From assembly GCF_003438495.1 (NCBI RefSeq), contig NZ_QSSH01000006.1:1-64000 (forward strand): a DNA stretch of 64,000 nucleotides. Reading direction: 5' to 3'. Each line of letters begins with the position of its first letter. Position 1 is the stretch's first letter. The stretch is from Collinsella sp. TF05-9AC (lineage in GTDB: Bacteria; Actinomycetota; Coriobacteriia; Coriobacteriales; Coriobacteriaceae). Both the position numbers and the translations under genes were made by a program. Of the stretch, positions 26,084 to 35,161 are shown piece after piece. The notes below the pieces were generated by a model that saw only the letters and a program-made list of their open reading frames with translations, did not search any database and had not been told where the DNA came from.

Positions 26084-26204
26084 TTATGGTTCTAATCATT
26101 ATAAGATAGTGTTTATCGGGCTTTTTCACCGCTGAACGCTAACCAGGGAGCCTCCTGAGCGCAAACGCACAATATCGAACAGCAAGACGAGAGGGTGTAT
26201 GCAT

Positions 26205-27647
26205 ATGTCTTCGCTAAACCGCGTACAGCAGCTGCCGAAGGGCTTTGTTTGGGGCGCCGCAACCGCCGCGTACCAAACGGAAGGTTCCACGAAGGTGGCA
26301 GGCAAGGGTAAGACCATGTGGGACGATTACCTTGTCGCCCAGGGTCGCTTTTTGCCCGACCCGGCCAGTGATTTCTACAACCGCTACGAGGAGGATATCC
26401 GCCTTTCTGCCGAGCATGGGCTCAACGCCATCCGTGTGTCCATCGCCTGGACCCGCATCTTCCCCAACGGCGACGATGCCGAGCCCCTCGCCGAGGGCGT
26501 TAAGCACTACCACGAGCTGTTCGCCTGCTGCAAAAAGTATGGCGTCGAGCCCTATGTGTCCCTGCATCACTTTGACTCCCCCGCCGCCCTGTTCAACCAG
26601 GGCGACTGGCTCAACCGCAAGACCGTCGACGCCTATGTGCGCTATGCCGAGTTCTGCTTCCGCGAGTTCCGCGAGGTCAAGAATTGGTTCACCATCAACG
26701 AGCTCATCAGCCTCTCGCACTCCCAATACATCCAAGGCAACTTCCCGCCCAACCATCACTTTGATGTGAAGAGCGGCATCCAGAGCCAGCACAACGAGCT
26801 CGTTGCCCACGCCCGCGCCGTCAACCTGTATAAGGATCTTGACGAGACCGAGCACCTGGGCGGCCGCATTGGCATGGTCAACGTCCTGACGCCGGCATAT
26901 CCTGCCACCGACTCGCCCGCCGACCAGCACGCCGCCGACCTGTACAACGCCTTCTACACCGACTTCATCATGGACGGCGCCTTCCTGGGCCACTACTCCG
27001 CGCGCACCCTCTCACTCATCAACGAGATTCTGCGTGCCAACAACGCCACGCTTACGGTTGAGGACAGCGACATGGAGGAGCTCGCCAAGGCGGCGCCCCG
27101 CAACGATATGTTCGGCCTCAACTACTATCAGTCGGCGTTTATCGCCGCCTACGATGGCGAGTCCACCAACAGCTTTAACGGCACCGGAGACAAGGGCACC
27201 TCGTGCTTTAAGTTTAAGGGCGTCGGGCAGCAGGTCGATATGCCGGGTATCCCCACCACCGACTGGGATTGGCTCATCTACCCGCAAGGCCTCTACGACA
27301 CGCTCAAGCACATCAGCGCCACCTATCCCAACCTCCCCGTCATCTATATCACCGAAAACGGCCTGGGCCACAAGGACCCCGAGCCCGACGCAAACGGCAT
27401 CGTCGCCGATCCCGAGCGCATCGACTTTGTCGACCAGCACATGGAGAAGGTGCTCCAGGCGCGCGCCGAGGGCGTCGACGTCCAGGGCTACTTTATCTGG
27501 AGCCTGCAGGACCAGTTCTCGTGGGCCAACGGCTATAACAAGCGCTACGGCCTGTTCTACATCGACTTCGACACGCAAAAACGCTACATCAAGCAGTCGG
27601 CACTCTGGTACAAGGAGCTCGCCGACACTATGGCGGACGCGCAGTAG
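26205..27647 (+). CDS. 6-phospho-beta-glycosidase (LacG-like), module 2
   Basis: Family 1 glycoside hydrolase of about 480 residues. The acid/base Glu is in FTINEL, the nucleophile in YITENGLGH, and FSWANGYNKRYG binds the substrate phosphate. The overall wording follows LacG, but FTINEL instead of FTFNEI and changes around TSCFKFKGVGQQV set it apart from the module 1 enzyme, so its sugar may differ. I prefer the second ATG, nine bases after GAGAGGG; the first ATG is only three bases from it. In this module the glycosidase comes first and the transporter second, the reverse of modules 1 and 3. Confidence 0.87.
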   Translation: MSSLNRVQQLPKGFVWGAATAAYQTEGSTKVAGKGKTMWDDYLVAQGRFLPDPASDFYNRYEEDIRLSAEHGLNAIRVSIAWTRIFPNGDDAEPLAEGVKHYHELFACCKKYGVEPYVSLHHFDSPAALFNQGDWLNRKTVDAYVRYAEFCFREFREVKNWFTINELISLSHSQYIQGNFPPNHHFDVKSGIQSQHNELVAHARAVNLYKDLDETEHLGGRIGMVNVLTPAYPATDSPADQHAADLYNAFYTDFIMDGAFLGHYSARTLSLINEILRANNATLTVEDSDMEELAKAAPRNDMFGLNYYQSAFIAAYDGESTNSFNGTGDKGTSCFKFKGVGQQVDMPGIPTTDWDWLIYPQGLYDTLKHISATYPNLPVIYITENGLGHKDPEPDANGIVADPERIDFVDQHMEKVLQARAEGVDVQGYFIWSLQDQFSWANGYNKRYGLFYIDFDTQKRYIKQSALWYKELADTMADAQ

Positions 27648-27673
27648 CGCATCGCCTCGCTTTCCCCCGAGAA

Positions 27674-27710
27674 GGGAGCGGCCTTATGCGATACAAACCC
27701 AGCCGCTCCC
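27674..27710 (+). terminator. Intercistronic hairpin, module 2
   Basis: GGGAGCGGC and GCCGCTCCC with a 19-base loop, between the glycosidase and EIICB genes. There is no T run, so it is a processing or attenuating structure rather than a full terminator. Confidence 0.45.
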
Positions 27711-27823
27711 CTCTCTCCCCCTGGGACCGACCCCGCCTGCACCCGGGCTTTTAGCAAGCGGGAGACCATATAGGTTTTCAACGTCCATGCCATTAAGATT
27801 TCATGCAAAGAGGAGCGTGAACT

Positions 27824-29584
27824 ATGGAATCGATCGTTAAGTTCTTGGAGAAAGGTCAGCCGTACTTCGACAAGGTCTCTAAGAACATCTACCTTCAGGC
27901 CATTAAAGACGGCTTTTTGGCAGCAATGCCCATCATCCTGTCTTCTTCTGTCTTCCTGCTTATTTCGACCCTGCCGGGCGTTGTCGCCACGGTCGGCGGC
28001 TTTACGCTGCCCGACTGGTGGAACGTCGACGTCGTGAACTTCTGCAACAAGGTTTACAACTTCACGATGGGCGTCGTGGGCATCATGGTCGCCGGCACCA
28101 CCGCAAGCGCGCTGACCGGCTCCAAGAACCGCCGCATGCCTGCCGGCAAGGCCATCAACGCCACGAGCACCATGGTCGCCGCCATGTGCGCTATGCTCAT
28201 CTTGGCCGTTACCCAGACGAGTGCCAAGATCGACGGCGCCGATGTCTCGGTGTTCTTTACCGACAACATGGGCACCAAGGGCCTGCTGAGCTCCTTTGTC
28301 GCCGCATTTGCCACGGTCAACATCTATGCCTTCTGCATTAAGCGAGATATCACCATCAAGCTGCCCAAAGAAGTCCCCGGCGCCATCGCCCAGAACTTCC
28401 GCGACATCTTCGCCTTCAGCTTCTCCATCCTGTTTGTCGCCGTCATCGACGTTATCTGCCGCACCTGCTTGGCCGTCCCGTTTGCCAACGTCATCTCCAC
28501 GCTGGTGAGCCCGCTGTTCGCCGCTGCCGATTCCTACGCCGGCCTCGCCCTCATCTGGTTCATGATCCCGCTGTTCTGGTTCATGGGCATCCACGGCCCC
28601 TCGGTCGTTAAGCCTGCCCTCAACGCCGCGCTGTTTGGCAACATCACCACCAACCTCGCCACGCTGCAGGCCGGCGGTCACCCCGCCCTCGCCCTGACCG
28701 AAAACTTCGGTAACTACATCGGCGAACTCGGCGGCACCGGCGCCACGTTCATTGTCCCGATCATCTTCCTGCTCTTTATGCGCTCCAAGCAGCTCAAGGC
28801 CGTCGGCAAAGCCTCTGTCGTACCCGTGATGTTCGCCGTCAACGAGCCGCTGCTGTTCGCCGCGCCCATCATCCTCAACCCGTACTTCCTGATCCCGTTC
28901 CTGTTTGCCCCCGTGGCCAACGTCCTCATTGGTAAGTTCTTCATCGACTTTTTGGGCATGAACGGCTTTATCTATGCCATGCCGTGGGCACTCCCCGGAC
29001 CGATCGGCACCTTCATCGACACCAACTTCCAGCCGATCTCTCTGGTCCTGGTTGTCGTCCTGCTGGTCGTTGACTTCTTGATCTACTACCCGTTCTGCAA
29101 GGCCTACGACAACGTCCTGTGCAAGCAGGAGGCCGAGACCCTGGCCGAAGAAGAGGCCGAGGAGACCAAGGCCGTCAAGACCGCTGCCGCCCCCGCCGTT
29201 GAGGCTCCTGTTGTCGAGACCGCTTCTGCCACTGAGGCCTCCGCAGCTCCGTCCGCCCTTAAGGGCAAGGATCTGAGGGTTCTGGTTCTGTGCGCTGGCG
29301 CCGGCACCTCTGCACTGCTCGCCAACGCGCTTAAGGAAGGCGCCGACGAGCTGGGCATCGACATTACCGCCAACGCCGGTGCCTACGGCAGCCACTACGC
29401 CATCATGGACCAGTACAACGTCATCGTCCTGGCTCCGCAGGTTCGCACCTATTACAACGAGATGAAGGCCGACACCGACCGCCTGGGCATCACGCTGCTG
29501 TCGCCCAAGGGCAAACAGTACATCGACCTCACTAAGGATCCCAAGGGTGCCGTCGCCTGGATCGAGGAAAACCTCGAGGCATAA
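27824..29584 (+). CDS. PTS lactose/cellobiose-family EIICB, module 2
   Basis: Fused transporter of 586 residues: membrane IIC domain (GIHGPSVVKPAL, FAVNEPLLFAAPIILNP), an Ala/Glu/Thr-rich linker near 425-480, and a IIB domain with phospho-Cys in LCAGAGTSALLANA near residue 490. The AGAGTSA loop differs from the QGGGTSG of module 1 and matches module 3. No IIA is encoded next to it. The ATG follows AAAGAGGAG. The gene ends at a strong terminator, then a four-unit repeat array. Confidence 0.9.
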   Translation: MESIVKFLEKGQPYFDKVSKNIYLQAIKDGFLAAMPIILSSSVFLLISTLPGVVATVGGFTLPDWWNVDVVNFCNKVYNFTMGVVGIMVAGTTASALTGSKNRRMPAGKAINATSTMVAAMCAMLILAVTQTSAKIDGADVSVFFTDNMGTKGLLSSFVAAFATVNIYAFCIKRDITIKLPKEVPGAIAQNFRDIFAFSFSILFVAVIDVICRTCLAVPFANVISTLVSPLFAAADSYAGLALIWFMIPLFWFMGIHGPSVVKPALNAALFGNITTNLATLQAGGHPALALTENFGNYIGELGGTGATFIVPIIFLLFMRSKQLKAVGKASVVPVMFAVNEPLLFAAPIILNPYFLIPFLFAPVANVLIGKFFIDFLGMNGFIYAMPWALPGPIGTFIDTNFQPISLVLVVVLLVVDFLIYYPFCKAYDNVLCKQEAETLAEEEAEETKAVKTAAAPAVEAPVVETASATEASAAPSALKGKDLRVLVLCAGAGTSALLANALKEGADELGIDITANAGAYGSHYAIMDQYNVIVLAPQVRTYYNEMKADTDRLGITLLSPKGKQYIDLTKDPKGAVAWIEENLEA

Positions 29585-29616
29585 GACGCTGACACCACCT
29601 GCCGCTTGCAGACAAT

Positions 29617-29660
29617 AAATGGCCCGTGCATCGATGTGTGATGCGCGGGCCATTTTGTTT
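29617..29660 (+). terminator. Terminator of module 2
   Basis: AAATGGCCCG and CGGGCCATTT close a stem with further pairing inside (TGCATC with GATGC), followed by TTGTTT. Confidence 0.8.
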
Positions 29661-29679
29661 AGACCGCACCCGTCCTCCT

Positions 29680-29980
29680 GTTCATCTCAATCTGTAACAT
29701 CTAGCCGAGTTTTTGGGTCCCAGCTGTTACGGATCGAGGTGAACGCACAGGCCAAGCCAAAAATCTCAATCTGTAACATGTAGACCGCTTTTGACCGCTT
29801 AGATGTTACAGATCGAGACAAACAGATGGGTCAATCCAATCAATCTAGATCTGTAACACCTGGCTGGTCATTTCACTCCTAACTGTTACAGATCGAGACA
29901 AACGGAATAAGCCGGGCCGAATTGTCTAAATCTGTAACATCTAGCCGAGTTTTCGGGTCCCACCTGTTACAGATTTAGAC
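29680..29980. repeat. Palindromic repeat array 2 (four units)
   Basis: Four units of about 60 bases with a period close to 80. Each has the conserved arms around CTGTAAC and GTTACAG, and centres of alternating type. The roughly 20-base stretches between units are themselves related (for example GGGTCAATCC words). It fills the gap between the module 2 transporter and the convergent module 3 LacI gene. Confidence 0.85.
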
Positions 29981-29997
29981 GAGCAGGCCGAGCACGT

Positions 29998-30999
29998 CTA
30001 CGCCCGCAGATCCCTTACGCTGGAACGCTCGACCAGCACGCCCGAGACGAGCGTACGGCTTCTGGAGCTCGGGGCTTCCAGACCTGCGACGACCTCGTTA
30101 AGCGCACGGATGCCCAGCTCGCGGTGGCGAAACTTCACTGACGTCAGAATCGAGTTGGGAATCGTCTTGTAGAGTTCGTCGTCAAAGCCGATCACGGACA
30201 CGTCGTCGGGCACCCTGAGCCCTCTGTCACGCAGAGCCATCATCACGCCGTTTGCCATGCAGTCGTTAGCAGCGAGGACCGCCGTGCAATCGGGCTTATC
30301 GGCAAGCACAAGGCCCGCGGCATAGCCACTATCCGCATTCCAATCGCCTTGCAGAGGCTCGGGCGGCTCAATGCCACGTGCCTCGAGTGCCGCTCGCCAA
30401 CCTTTCATACGGCACTGGCTCGACAGTGACTCTTTCTTACCAGAGACGAAGTACACGTTCTTGTGCCCGTGGTTCAAGAAGTACTCGCACGCCATGCGCG
30501 CGCCGCCCTCTTGGTCGTCACTGACGGTAGAGCAGGTAGGATGTTCCATCGGTGTGATAATCACCGTCTTGAGGTCTTTCGGTGCCTCAAAGGTATCAAA
30601 GTCATCGACCATCTGACGCAGGTTGAAGATCATGCCATCAACAGGCAGCTGCGACATCCTACGCGCCGCTTCGGCAAGGGTCATCTTCTCCCCCGCCCGC
30701 TTTTTGATCATCGTGAGCGCAAAGCCTCGCTCTTCGGCGGCATCGGCGATACCGTCAATCATGTCCACGGCACCGCCCGACAAGTGGAACAGCACCACGC
30801 CGATGCACCCGTAACGGCCCAACTTGAGTGAACGCGCGGCAAAGTTCGCCCGGAACTCAAGCGCTTCCATGGCAGCATGGACCCTATCGCGTGTCGACTC
30901 TCGCACGCTATCGGGCTCGTTGATCACACGCGACACCGTCTTGAGAGAAACACCCGCGGCAATCGCCACATCGTTCATTGAGACATTTTTCTTGTCCAT
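29998..30999 (-). CDS. LacI-family repressor of PTS module 3
   Basis: Regulator of about 333 residues; helix-turn-helix SMNDVAIAAGVSLKTVSRVINEPDSV, then a sugar-binding domain ending in VSVIGFDDELYKTIPNSILTSVKF. I start it at the ATG before DKKNVSMND, the normal position for the family; an upstream TTG would add 26 residues without a ribosome binding site. It is divergent from module 3, where a perfect 24-bp palindrome is its likely operator. Confidence 0.88.
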   Translation of the reverse strand: MDKKNVSMNDVAIAAGVSLKTVSRVINEPDSVRESTRDRVHAAMEALEFRANFAARSLKLGRYGCIGVVLFHLSGGAVDMIDGIADAAEERGFALTMIKKRAGEKMTLAEAARRMSQLPVDGMIFNLRQMVDDFDTFEAPKDLKTVIITPMEHPTCSTVSDDQEGGARMACEYFLNHGHKNVYFVSGKKESLSSQCRMKGWRAALEARGIEPPEPLQGDWNADSGYAAGLVLADKPDCTAVLAANDCMANGVMMALRDRGLRVPDDVSVIGFDDELYKTIPNSILTSVKFRHRELGIRALNEVVAGLEAPSSRSRTLVSGVLVERSSVRDLRA

Positions 31000-31081
31000 C
31001 GTTGCCACTACTTCTCCAGTCGGTTTTGCATCGCTTGTTTTTTGCGTTCTAGCATACACTACCTGCCCGACTGACAAATCA

Positions 31082-31111
31082 ACCGTTTACCGGACAATAT
31101 CGACCGCTCAC
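31082..31111 (+). promoter_or_regulatory. Direct-repeat element, module 3
   Basis: ACCGTTTAC and ACCGCTCAC, 21 bases start to start, in the divergent promoter region. Confidence 0.6.
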
Positions 31112-31158
31112 CCGTATATCCTTGTTGCTCTTCCAAAAATGTCTTACGTTGTCATTAA

Positions 31159-31182
31159 CGAAATGACAACGTTGTCATTTCG
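31159..31182. promoter_or_regulatory. Module 3 LacI operator, perfect palindrome
   Basis: A perfect 24-bp palindrome with core TGACAACGTTGTCA. An extra half-site (ACGTTGTCATT) lies 22 bases upstream. It is about 100 bases before the EIICB start. Confidence 0.7.
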
Positions 31183-31283
31183 CAATGCCTTCCTTAAGCA
31201 GGAAGGTTTCCGGGCAGTCCTGACCATCCATCGACGACCAGTTCCATCCACATGCATCGCGCATCAAGTAGCAAAGGAGCTCT

Positions 31284-33044
31284 ATGGACGCCATCGTAAA
31301 GATGCTCGAAAAGCATCAACCGTTCTTCGAGAAGATCTCGAGAAACATCTACCTCCAGGCCATCAAAGACGGATTCCTTGGGTGCATGCCCATCGTCCTC
31401 ACCTCTTCGATCTTCCTGCTGATCGCCACCCTTCCCGGCGTAGTTGGCATCACGCTGCCCCAGCCGCTCATCGACTGGTGCAACAAGCTGTACAACTTCA
31501 CCATGGGCGTCATGGGCATCATGGTTGCCGGCACCACTGCCAAGAACTTCACGGCTTCCATGAACCGTCGCATGCCCGCCGGCAAGGTGCTCAACGACGG
31601 CTCCACCATGGTTGCCGCCCAGTGCAGCATGCTGCTGCTCGCTGTTACGCAGTTCACCACCAAGTTCAACGGCTCCGAGCTTTCGGTCTTCGACTGCACC
31701 AGCATGGGCACGCGCGGTCTGTTCTCGGCCTATATCGCCGCGTTCATCACCGTGTGGGTCTACAAATTCTGCGTCTCGCGCGATCTGACCATTAAGCTGC
31801 CCAAGGAGGTCCCGGGCGCCATCGCTCAGAACTTCCGCGACATTATCCCCTTTGGCGGCGCTGTCATCATCTGCGGCATCATCGATGTTGTCGTGCGCAA
31901 CCTCATGGGCGTTCCGTTCTCCGAGCTGCTCATCAAGCTGCTCTCCCCGCTCTTCACTGCGGCAGAAACCTATCCTGGCCTTATCCTTATCCAGGCAGCC
32001 ACCGCGTTCTTCTGGTTCATCGGCGTCCACGGTCCTTCGATCGTCCAGCCGGGCATCGACCCCATCCGTCTTGCCAACCAGGCCGAGAACCTGCAGGTTC
32101 TGCTGGCCGGTGGCCACCCCGCCCACTCCCTCACCTTTAACATGTCGCTCGTGGGTGAGTTCGGCGGCACCGGCGCCACGTTCATCGTGCCGCTTCTGCT
32201 GATTCTCTTTATGAAGTCCAAGCAGCTCAAAGCCGTCGGTAAGGCCTCGATTGTTCCTGTTGCCTTCGCTGTCAACGAGCCGCTGCTCTTTGGCGCTCCC
32301 ATGATCCTCAACCCCTACATGCTCATCCCCTTTGTTGCCGCCGGCTGCGTCAACGTGAGTGTTGCCAAGTTCTTTATCGACAACGTGGGCATGAACGGCT
32401 TCTCCTTCGTGGTGCCTTGGGCTACCCCTGCCCCCATCGGCATCTTCATCACCACGAACTTCCAGCTTATCGCCCTGGTATTTGTCGCGATCATCATCTT
32501 GCTGGACGCCATCATCTACCTGCCGTTCTTGAAGGCATACGATAAGCTGCTCTGCGACCAGGAGGCCGAGCGCGCCGCCGAGCTGGGTCTCGAGTCCGAT
32601 GGTGCTGCCACCATCACCGCCAGCACCTCTGCGCCCGCTGTCGAGCAGACCGCCGCTTCCGTCGAGCCGACCGCCGCTGCCGCCGATCAGCCCGAGCCCG
32701 CCTCCGACGCATCCGCTAAGAAGGATGTCGATGGCCTGAAGGTCCTCGTCCTGTGCGCCGGCGCCGGCACCTCTGCCATGCTCGCCAACGCCATCAAGGA
32801 AGGTGCTGCGCAGACCGGAGAGAACATCGCTTCCTCCGCAGGCGCCTATGGCCAGCACACTGCCATCATGGATCAGTACGACGTTATCGTGCTCGCCCCG
32901 CAGGTTCGTAGCTACTACAACGACATGAAGGCCGACACCGATCGCCTGGGCATTAAGCTGCTCGCTCCCCGCGGTAAGGAATATATCGACCTTACTCGCG
33001 ACCCCGCTGGCGCCATCAAGTGGCTCCGCGAGAACCTCGACTAG
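31284..33044 (+). CDS. PTS lactose/cellobiose-family EIICB, module 3
   Basis: Fused transporter of 586 residues with the same plan as module 2: IIC domain (GVHGPSIVQPGI, FAVNEPLLFGAPMILNP), Ala/Glu/Pro-rich linker near 430-482, and IIB with LCAGAGTSAMLANA (phospho-Cys near 491). The IIB part is much closer to module 2 than to module 1, suggesting a later duplication. The ATG follows AAAGGAG. Confidence 0.9.
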   Translation: MDAIVKMLEKHQPFFEKISRNIYLQAIKDGFLGCMPIVLTSSIFLLIATLPGVVGITLPQPLIDWCNKLYNFTMGVMGIMVAGTTAKNFTASMNRRMPAGKVLNDGSTMVAAQCSMLLLAVTQFTTKFNGSELSVFDCTSMGTRGLFSAYIAAFITVWVYKFCVSRDLTIKLPKEVPGAIAQNFRDIIPFGGAVIICGIIDVVVRNLMGVPFSELLIKLLSPLFTAAETYPGLILIQAATAFFWFIGVHGPSIVQPGIDPIRLANQAENLQVLLAGGHPAHSLTFNMSLVGEFGGTGATFIVPLLLILFMKSKQLKAVGKASIVPVAFAVNEPLLFGAPMILNPYMLIPFVAAGCVNVSVAKFFIDNVGMNGFSFVVPWATPAPIGIFITTNFQLIALVFVAIIILLDAIIYLPFLKAYDKLLCDQEAERAAELGLESDGAATITASTSAPAVEQTAASVEPTAAAADQPEPASDASAKKDVDGLKVLVLCAGAGTSAMLANAIKEGAAQTGENIASSAGAYGQHTAIMDQYDVIVLAPQVRSYYNDMKADTDRLGIKLLAPRGKEYIDLTRDPAGAIKWLRENLD

Positions 33045-33058
33045 TTCCTCCCTCTGTT

Positions 33059-33085
33059 GGTGCCCGGATTCCCGGTTCGGGCACC
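33059..33085 (+). terminator. Intercistronic hairpin, module 3
   Basis: GGTGCCCG and CGGGCACC enclose a short loop between EIICB and glycosidase. As in the other modules there is no T run. Confidence 0.45.
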
Positions 33086-33119
33086 TCTCCCTATTCGTAT
33101 CCCACAGAAAGGATGACTC

Positions 33120-34541
33120 ATGACCAACCCCATGCAGTTCCCCGACGGCTTTGTGTTTGGCGGCGCCACCGCTGCTTACCAGGTTGAGGGCGAGACCCGT
33201 ACGCACGGCAAGGGCAAAGTGCCCTGGGACGATTTCCTGGCTGCTCAGGGTCGCTTCTCCCCCGATCCCGCAAGCGATTTCTACAACAAGTACCCGGTCG
33301 ATATCGACCTGTGCCAGCGCTTCGGCATCAACGGTATCCGCGTCTCCATCGCTTGGAGCCGCATCTTCCCCAGCGGCACTGGTGAGATTAACCCCGAGGG
33401 TGTTGCCTTCTATCACGAGCTCTTTGCCACCTGCAATAAAGCCGGCGTTATCCCCTATGTCACGCTCGATCACTTCGATACGCCCGAGGCCTTTTACCAG
33501 AACGGCGGCGAGGGCTTCCTGACGCGCACGACGATCGACGCCTTTGTCGAGTACGCCAAGTTCTGCTTTGCCGAGTTCACCGAGGTCAAGCACTGGTTTA
33601 CCTTTAACGAGATTCCCGCGACCGCCGAGGGCAGCTTTATCGTCGGCAACTGGCCACACGGCGAGAAGTATCGCCTGGACAAGGCTTTCCAGCTCATGCA
33701 CAACATGATGGTGGCCCACGCCAAGGCTGTCGTCGCCTTCCATGAGGGCGGCTTTGAGGGCGAGATCGGCATTGTCCAGAACCTGGAGCCCAAGTATCCC
33801 CTCGATCCCAACAGTGCTGCCGACTGCGAGGCAGCTCGCATGGCCGATGTCATCAACAACCGCTGGGTGCTCGACGCCACTTTCCGCGGCCACTATGCAG
33901 CCGACACCATGGAAGCCGCAACCAAGCTGGCCCATATCGCCGGCGGCGAGCTCGACGTCCGTGACGAGGACATCGCCGCGCTGACCGCCGCGCTCCCCTA
34001 CAACGATTGCCTGGGCGTCAACACCTACAAGTGCCAGTTCCTGCGCGCCGCCGAGGGCGAAAACGACATCAACCACAATGGCACTGGCGACAAGGGCTCC
34101 TCGCGCTGGTTCCTCAAGGGCGTGGGCGAGTCATGCGTGCGCGAAGGCGTACCCACCACCGATTGGGACTGGATCATCTATCCCGAGGGCCTGTACGACC
34201 TGCTGCTGCGCATTAAGAACGATTACCCCAACTACAAGAAGATCTATATCACCGAGAACGGCATGGGCTATAAGGACGACTTTGAGGACGGCTTTATCGA
34301 CGACGCCCCTCGCATCGACTACATGCGTCAGCATCTCGCATGGATCCTCAAGGCAATTGACGGCGGCGTGAACGTCGACGGCTACTTTGTGTGGTCGCTG
34401 CAGGACCAGTTCTCCTGGACCAACGGCTATAACAAGCGCTATGGCCTGTTCTACATCGACTTCGAGACCCAGAAGCGCTATCCCAAGGCGAGCGCGTACT
34501 GGTACAAGAACGTCTCGGAGACCGGCCTGCTTATGGCCTAG
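33120..34541 (+). CDS. 6-phospho-beta-galactosidase/glucosidase (LacG-like), module 3
   Basis: Family 1 enzyme of 473 residues, closest to the module 1 LacG: both begin FPDGFVFGGATAAYQVEGETRTHGKGK or nearly so. Catalytic Glu residues are in FTFNEIPAT and YITENGMGY, and FSWTNGYNKRYG binds phosphate. A short insert (FYQNGGEGFL) distinguishes it near residue 125. The ATG follows GAAAGGA. Combining a LacG close to module 1 with a transporter close to module 2 suggests mixing of parts among the modules. Confidence 0.88.
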   Translation: MTNPMQFPDGFVFGGATAAYQVEGETRTHGKGKVPWDDFLAAQGRFSPDPASDFYNKYPVDIDLCQRFGINGIRVSIAWSRIFPSGTGEINPEGVAFYHELFATCNKAGVIPYVTLDHFDTPEAFYQNGGEGFLTRTTIDAFVEYAKFCFAEFTEVKHWFTFNEIPATAEGSFIVGNWPHGEKYRLDKAFQLMHNMMVAHAKAVVAFHEGGFEGEIGIVQNLEPKYPLDPNSAADCEAARMADVINNRWVLDATFRGHYAADTMEAATKLAHIAGGELDVRDEDIAALTAALPYNDCLGVNTYKCQFLRAAEGENDINHNGTGDKGSSRWFLKGVGESCVREGVPTTDWDWIIYPEGLYDLLLRIKNDYPNYKKIYITENGMGYKDDFEDGFIDDAPRIDYMRQHLAWILKAIDGGVNVDGYFVWSLQDQFSWTNGYNKRYGLFYIDFETQKRYPKASAYWYKNVSETGLLMA

Positions 34542-34563
34542 TTTCCGCCGCATACCCCCTGTC

Positions 34564-34607
34564 GGCCGCATGCGAATCCCTCCACGGGTTCGCATGCGGC
34601 CTTTTTG
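34564..34607 (+). terminator. Terminator of module 3
   Basis: Thirteen-base arms starting GGCCGCATGCGAA, with complement, then a CTTTTTG tail. Confidence 0.85.
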
Positions 34608-34629
34608 TTTTGGTGGGCCCGAGCGGATC

Positions 34630-34934
34630 ATTCGTCTCGATCTGTAACACATAGACCAATTTCTCGGTCCCACCTGTTACAGATCAAGACAAACGAATGG
34701 CCCGAACTTGAAGATCTCGATCTGTAACACGTAGCCCACTTTTGACCATCTACCTGTTACAGATCGAGACAAACGCACAGGTCAATCCGCTCAATCTCGA
34801 TCTGTAACATCTAGCCGAGCTTTTCGGTCCCAGTTGTTACAGATTGAGACAAACGGAATCGGCCAGGCAGAAAATCTAAATCTGTAACATCTAACGAGCA
34901 TTTGATCGCCTAGTTGTTACAGATCGAGACAATC
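34630..34934. repeat. Palindromic repeat array 3 (four units)
   Basis: Four units starting near 34630, 34713, 34794 and 34874, with a period of about 80 bases and the same CTGTAAC/GTTACAG arms as the other arrays. The first unit has the longest arms, reaching ATTCGT and ACGAAT. It follows the module 3 terminator directly. Confidence 0.85.
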
Positions 34935-35002
34935 AGATGGTCAAATCCTCACTTTCCAGGCAGCTACGAAGCGCTCCTCTTTCTTAATTATTATCGGCAT
35001 CA

Positions 35003-35054
35003 CGAACACACTTCGGTATCTTTTAATGCCAAAATGATACCGAAAGCGTGTTCG
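35003..35054. repeat. Inverted repeat upstream of the Schlafen-type gene
   Basis: CGAACACACTTCGGTATC and GATACCGAAAGCGTGTTCG pair with one inserted base around a 15-base loop. No T run follows, so it is an operator or a hairpin of unknown role. The remainder of 34935-35161 shows nothing I can name. Confidence 0.45.
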
Positions 35055-35161
35055 AGAATACGGATAATTCCATGCGTTAGCCCAATCAAGCCCCAGGCTT
35101 ACAAACTCCGTTATTGTTCAGAATGCCAATGCATTCGCGTTTGCGCGTCATTTCACGTCAC

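Noticed and set aside
31194..34076. A 960-residue reading frame on the minus strand, and similar long frames opposite 21-29 kb and 12-14 kb
   Set aside because: They run opposite to PTS and enzyme genes with full family motifs and exist only because of strong G/C third-position bias. Their translations are Gly/Val/Asp-rich without domains.
24669..34934. CRISPR arrays
   Set aside because: The repeated units are palindromic with variable centres, the stretches between units are about 20 bases and related to each other, and there are no cas genes.
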